From the NCBI GenBank assembly GCA_032717465.1, contig CM064666.1:761001-825000 (forward strand): a DNA stretch of 64,000 nt, written 5' to 3'. Under the pieces are notes generated by a model. The model made no database searches, was not told where the DNA came from, and was given only the letters and a program-made list of their open reading frames with translations. Source of the DNA: Coenobita brevimanus (Eukaryota; Arthropoda; Malacostraca; Decapoda; Coenobitidae). The translations under genes and the position numbers were made by a program. Below are positions 61,726 through 64,000 of this stretch, in pieces (position 1 is the stretch's first letter; each line of letters begins with the position of its first letter).

Positions 61726-63030
61726 TATACCGTTGCTGTTGCTGCTGCTGCTGTTTATACCGTTGCTGTTGCTGCTGCTGTGTATACCGTTGCTGTTGCT
61801 GCTGCTGCTGTGTATACTGTTGCTGTTGCTGCTGCTGCTGTTTATGCCGTTGCTGTTGCTGTTGCTGCTGTTTATGCCGTTGCTGTTGCTGCTGCTGCTG
61901 CTGTTTATACCGTTGCTGTTGCTGCTGCTGCTGTTTATACCGTTGCTGTTGCTGCTGCTGCTGTTTATACCGTTGCTGTTGCTGCTGCTGCTGTTTATAC
62001 CGTTGCTGTTGCTGCTGCTGTTTATACCGTTGCTGTTGCTGTTGCTGCTGTTTATACCGTTGCTGTTGCTGCTGCTGTTTATACCGTTGCTGTTGTTGCT
62101 GCTGCTGTTTATACCGTTGCTGTAGCTGCTGCTGTTTATACCGTTGCTGTTGTTGCTGCTGTTTATACCGTTGCTGTTGTTGCTGCTGCTGTTTATACCG
62201 TTGCTGTTGCTGCTGCTGCTGTTTATACCGTTGCTGTTGCTGCTGTTTATACCGTTGCTGTTGTTGCTGCTGCTGTTTATACCGTTGCTGTTGTTGCTGC
62301 TGCTGTTTATACCGTTGCTGTTGTTGCTGCTGCTGTTTATACCGTTGCTGTTGTTGCTGCTGCTGTTTATACCGTTGCTGTTGTTGCTGCTGCTGTTTAT
62401 ACCGTTGCTGTTGTTGCTGCTGCTGTTTATACCGTTGCTGTTGCTGCTGCTGTTTATACCGTTGCTGTTGCTGCTGCTGCTGTTTATACCGTTGCTGTTG
62501 CTGCTGCTGTTTATACCGTTGCTGTTGCTGCTGCTGCTGTTTATACCGTTGCTGTTGCTGCTGCTGTTTATACCGTTGCTGTTGTTGCTGCTGCTGTTTA
62601 TACCGTTGCTGTTGCTGCTGCTGCTGTTTATACCGTTGCTGTTGCTGCTGCTGCTGCTGTTTATGCCGTTGCTGTTGCTGTTGCTGTTTATACCGTTGCT
62701 GTTGCTGTTTATACCGTTGCTGTTGCTGCTGCTGTTTATACCGTTGCTGCTGCTGTTTATGCCGTTGCTGTTGCTGCTGCTGTTTATACCGTTGCTGTTG
62801 CTGCTGCTGCTGTTTATACCGTTGCTGTTGCTGCTGCTGTTTATACCGTTGCTGTTGCTGCTGCTGTTTATACCGTTGCTGTTGCTGTTTATACCGTTGC
62901 TGTTGCTGTTTATACCGTTGCTGTTGCTGCTGCTGCTGTTTATACCGTTGCTGTTGCTGTTTATACCGTTGCTGTTGCTGTTTATACCGTTGCTGTTGCT
63001 GCTGTTTATACCGTTGCTGTTACTGCTGCG
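61675..63030 (+). repeat. 21-36-bp CTG-rich minisatellite, ~45 copies
   Basis: Unit TTTATACCGTTGCTGTTG followed by 1-6 CTG triplets. All length changes are whole triplets, so a 502-codon AVAAAVYTVAV frame and a LLLLFIP frame stay open; neither looks genic. Confidence 0.97.
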
Positions 63031-63129
63031 TAATTTTACTGTGTTGTTACCTCCAGTGAATTTTATTTAAGTAAGAATTATGAGCATTTTGGTAGTTGTA
63101 ATTGTGGCCCCAGGATTTTTGTCGTCCTT

Positions 63130-63133
<4 letters not shown>

Positions 63134-63189
<56 letters not shown>
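63134..63189 (+). repeat. GT microsatellite
   Basis: Pure (GT)28. Confidence 0.97.
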
Positions 63190-63192
<3 letters not shown>

Positions 63193-63324
63193 AATCCGTG
63201 ATGGAGAGACGGCAGGAGTGTGACTAAATACTATTGCAATGGGACAAGGATAACAAAGAAGGTGGCTTGTTTATATTGAAGGTATCGTGGCAAAGACAGT
63301 GCACCTCCAGCGTAGACTGCGTTT

Positions 63325-63692
63325 GTAGCGAAGACAGTGGAATGAGAGAGCCTGCACCACACACCACAACACAGTATACTTGTGGAATGAGAGGCTTCAC
63401 CACACACCACAACACAGTATACTTGTGGAATGAGGGCCTGCATCACACACCACAACACAGTATACTTGTGGAATGAGAGAGCCTTCACCACACACCACAA
63501 CACAGTATACTTGTGGAATGAGGGCCTGCACCACACGCCACAACACAGTATACTTGTGGAATGAGAGCCTGCACCACACGCCACAACACAGTATATTTGT
63601 GGAATGAGAGCCTGCACCACACGCCACAGCACAGTATACTTGTGGAATGAGAGCTTTCACCACACGCCACAACACAGTATATATATTTGAGT
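63325..63692 (+). repeat. 43-bp minisatellite x8
   Basis: 'ACACAGTATACTTGTGGAAT' plus GAGAGCCTGCACCACACGCCACA. Some units drop 'GA'. Confidence 0.95.
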
Positions 63693-64000
63693 TAACCCAT
63701 GCACCCGTCCTCTTCAATCCACATACGGCAGCCATTAGTCCAGCCTTATATACTGCCTTTAGTTGTGGCATCACGGCGCTTATGTACACTTAAAACTCAC
63801 CTGGTTGTAACTTGTGTGTTGTAGGGACGGCTCAGTCTGCTGGTGTGGGCGTGGGTGTTGCAGTGGGAGTAAGAAATGATGCAGGACACACCGATAGCGC
63901 AACACACAACCAATCGTTACTCAGAATGGAAAAGGAGCGTTGCATATATATCACTATAAAGCAGTTTACATTTTTCTGGACCCCCACTCTTGGCACACAT
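63693..64000. other. Right edge, nothing supported
   Basis: No exon, RNA or known repeat recognised. Confidence 0.4.

Noticed and set aside
61525..63033. 502-codon Ala/Val-rich frame
   Set aside because: CTG-triplet minisatellite artefact; no start context, no splice partner, no known family.
63685..63789. Minus-strand frame MYISAVMPQLKAVYKAGLMA as a new gene's exon
   Set aside because: It runs into the 43-bp minisatellite and no neighbouring exon or motif supports it.

Overview
This is a stretch of animal nuclear genome, most likely an arthropod and probably a decapod crustacean. The clues are small exons (34-225 bp) with GT-AG introns, 3' ends of RTE-like non-LTR retrotransposons with GATA or GAT tails, 5S-rRNA- and tRNA-derived SINEs, TA-flanked MITEs and a very high load of micro- and minisatellites. 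The taxon is inferred from overall character; no database search was run. Most long open frames in the window are artefacts of tandem repeats whose unit is a multiple of three.

Three real protein-coding genes can be assembled exon by exon with matching splice phases. (1) Plus strand, 1987-12606: the last six exons (289 codons plus stop) of a long-chain fatty acid transport protein / very-long-chain acyl-CoA synthetase (SLC27A family). The 5' part lies left of the window. (2) Minus strand, 46681 down to about 27891: twelve exons of a VPS9-domain protein whose N-terminus and helical bundle resemble ANKRD27/VARP. No ankyrin repeats are visible, and the two VPS9 catalytic positions look substituted. 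One intron appears to be GC-AG. (3) Plus strand, 47574-55721: a complete five-exon, 254-residue short-chain dehydrogenase of the sniffer / C-factor type. Genes 2 and 3 are divergent, with 892 bp between their start codons. Genes 1 and 2 converge on a gene-free interval of about 15 kb (12.6-27.9 kb). Right of 55.7 kb I see only repeats.

The most striking feature is that exon-intron junctions themselves have been tandemly duplicated, again and again, in all three genes. Short units (about 40-155 bp) carrying an intact splice acceptor or donor plus a slice of the exon occur in 2-5 copies beside at least ten junctions. Two decayed copies of an SLC27A exon end lie in the next intron. The terminal exon of the dehydrogenase is repeated three times in place, and again as five decayed copies 2.5 kb downstream. 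Some arrays were later split by a LINE or MITE insertion, so they are old.

The same tendency affects mobile elements. A 73-bp piece of one LINE is tandemly amplified at two loci, a 17-bp unit inside a MITE varies from about 2 to 17 copies, and another LINE has a roughly 38-bp internal array. The rest of the window is SINEs, MITEs, truncated LINE tails and large intronic or intergenic minisatellites.
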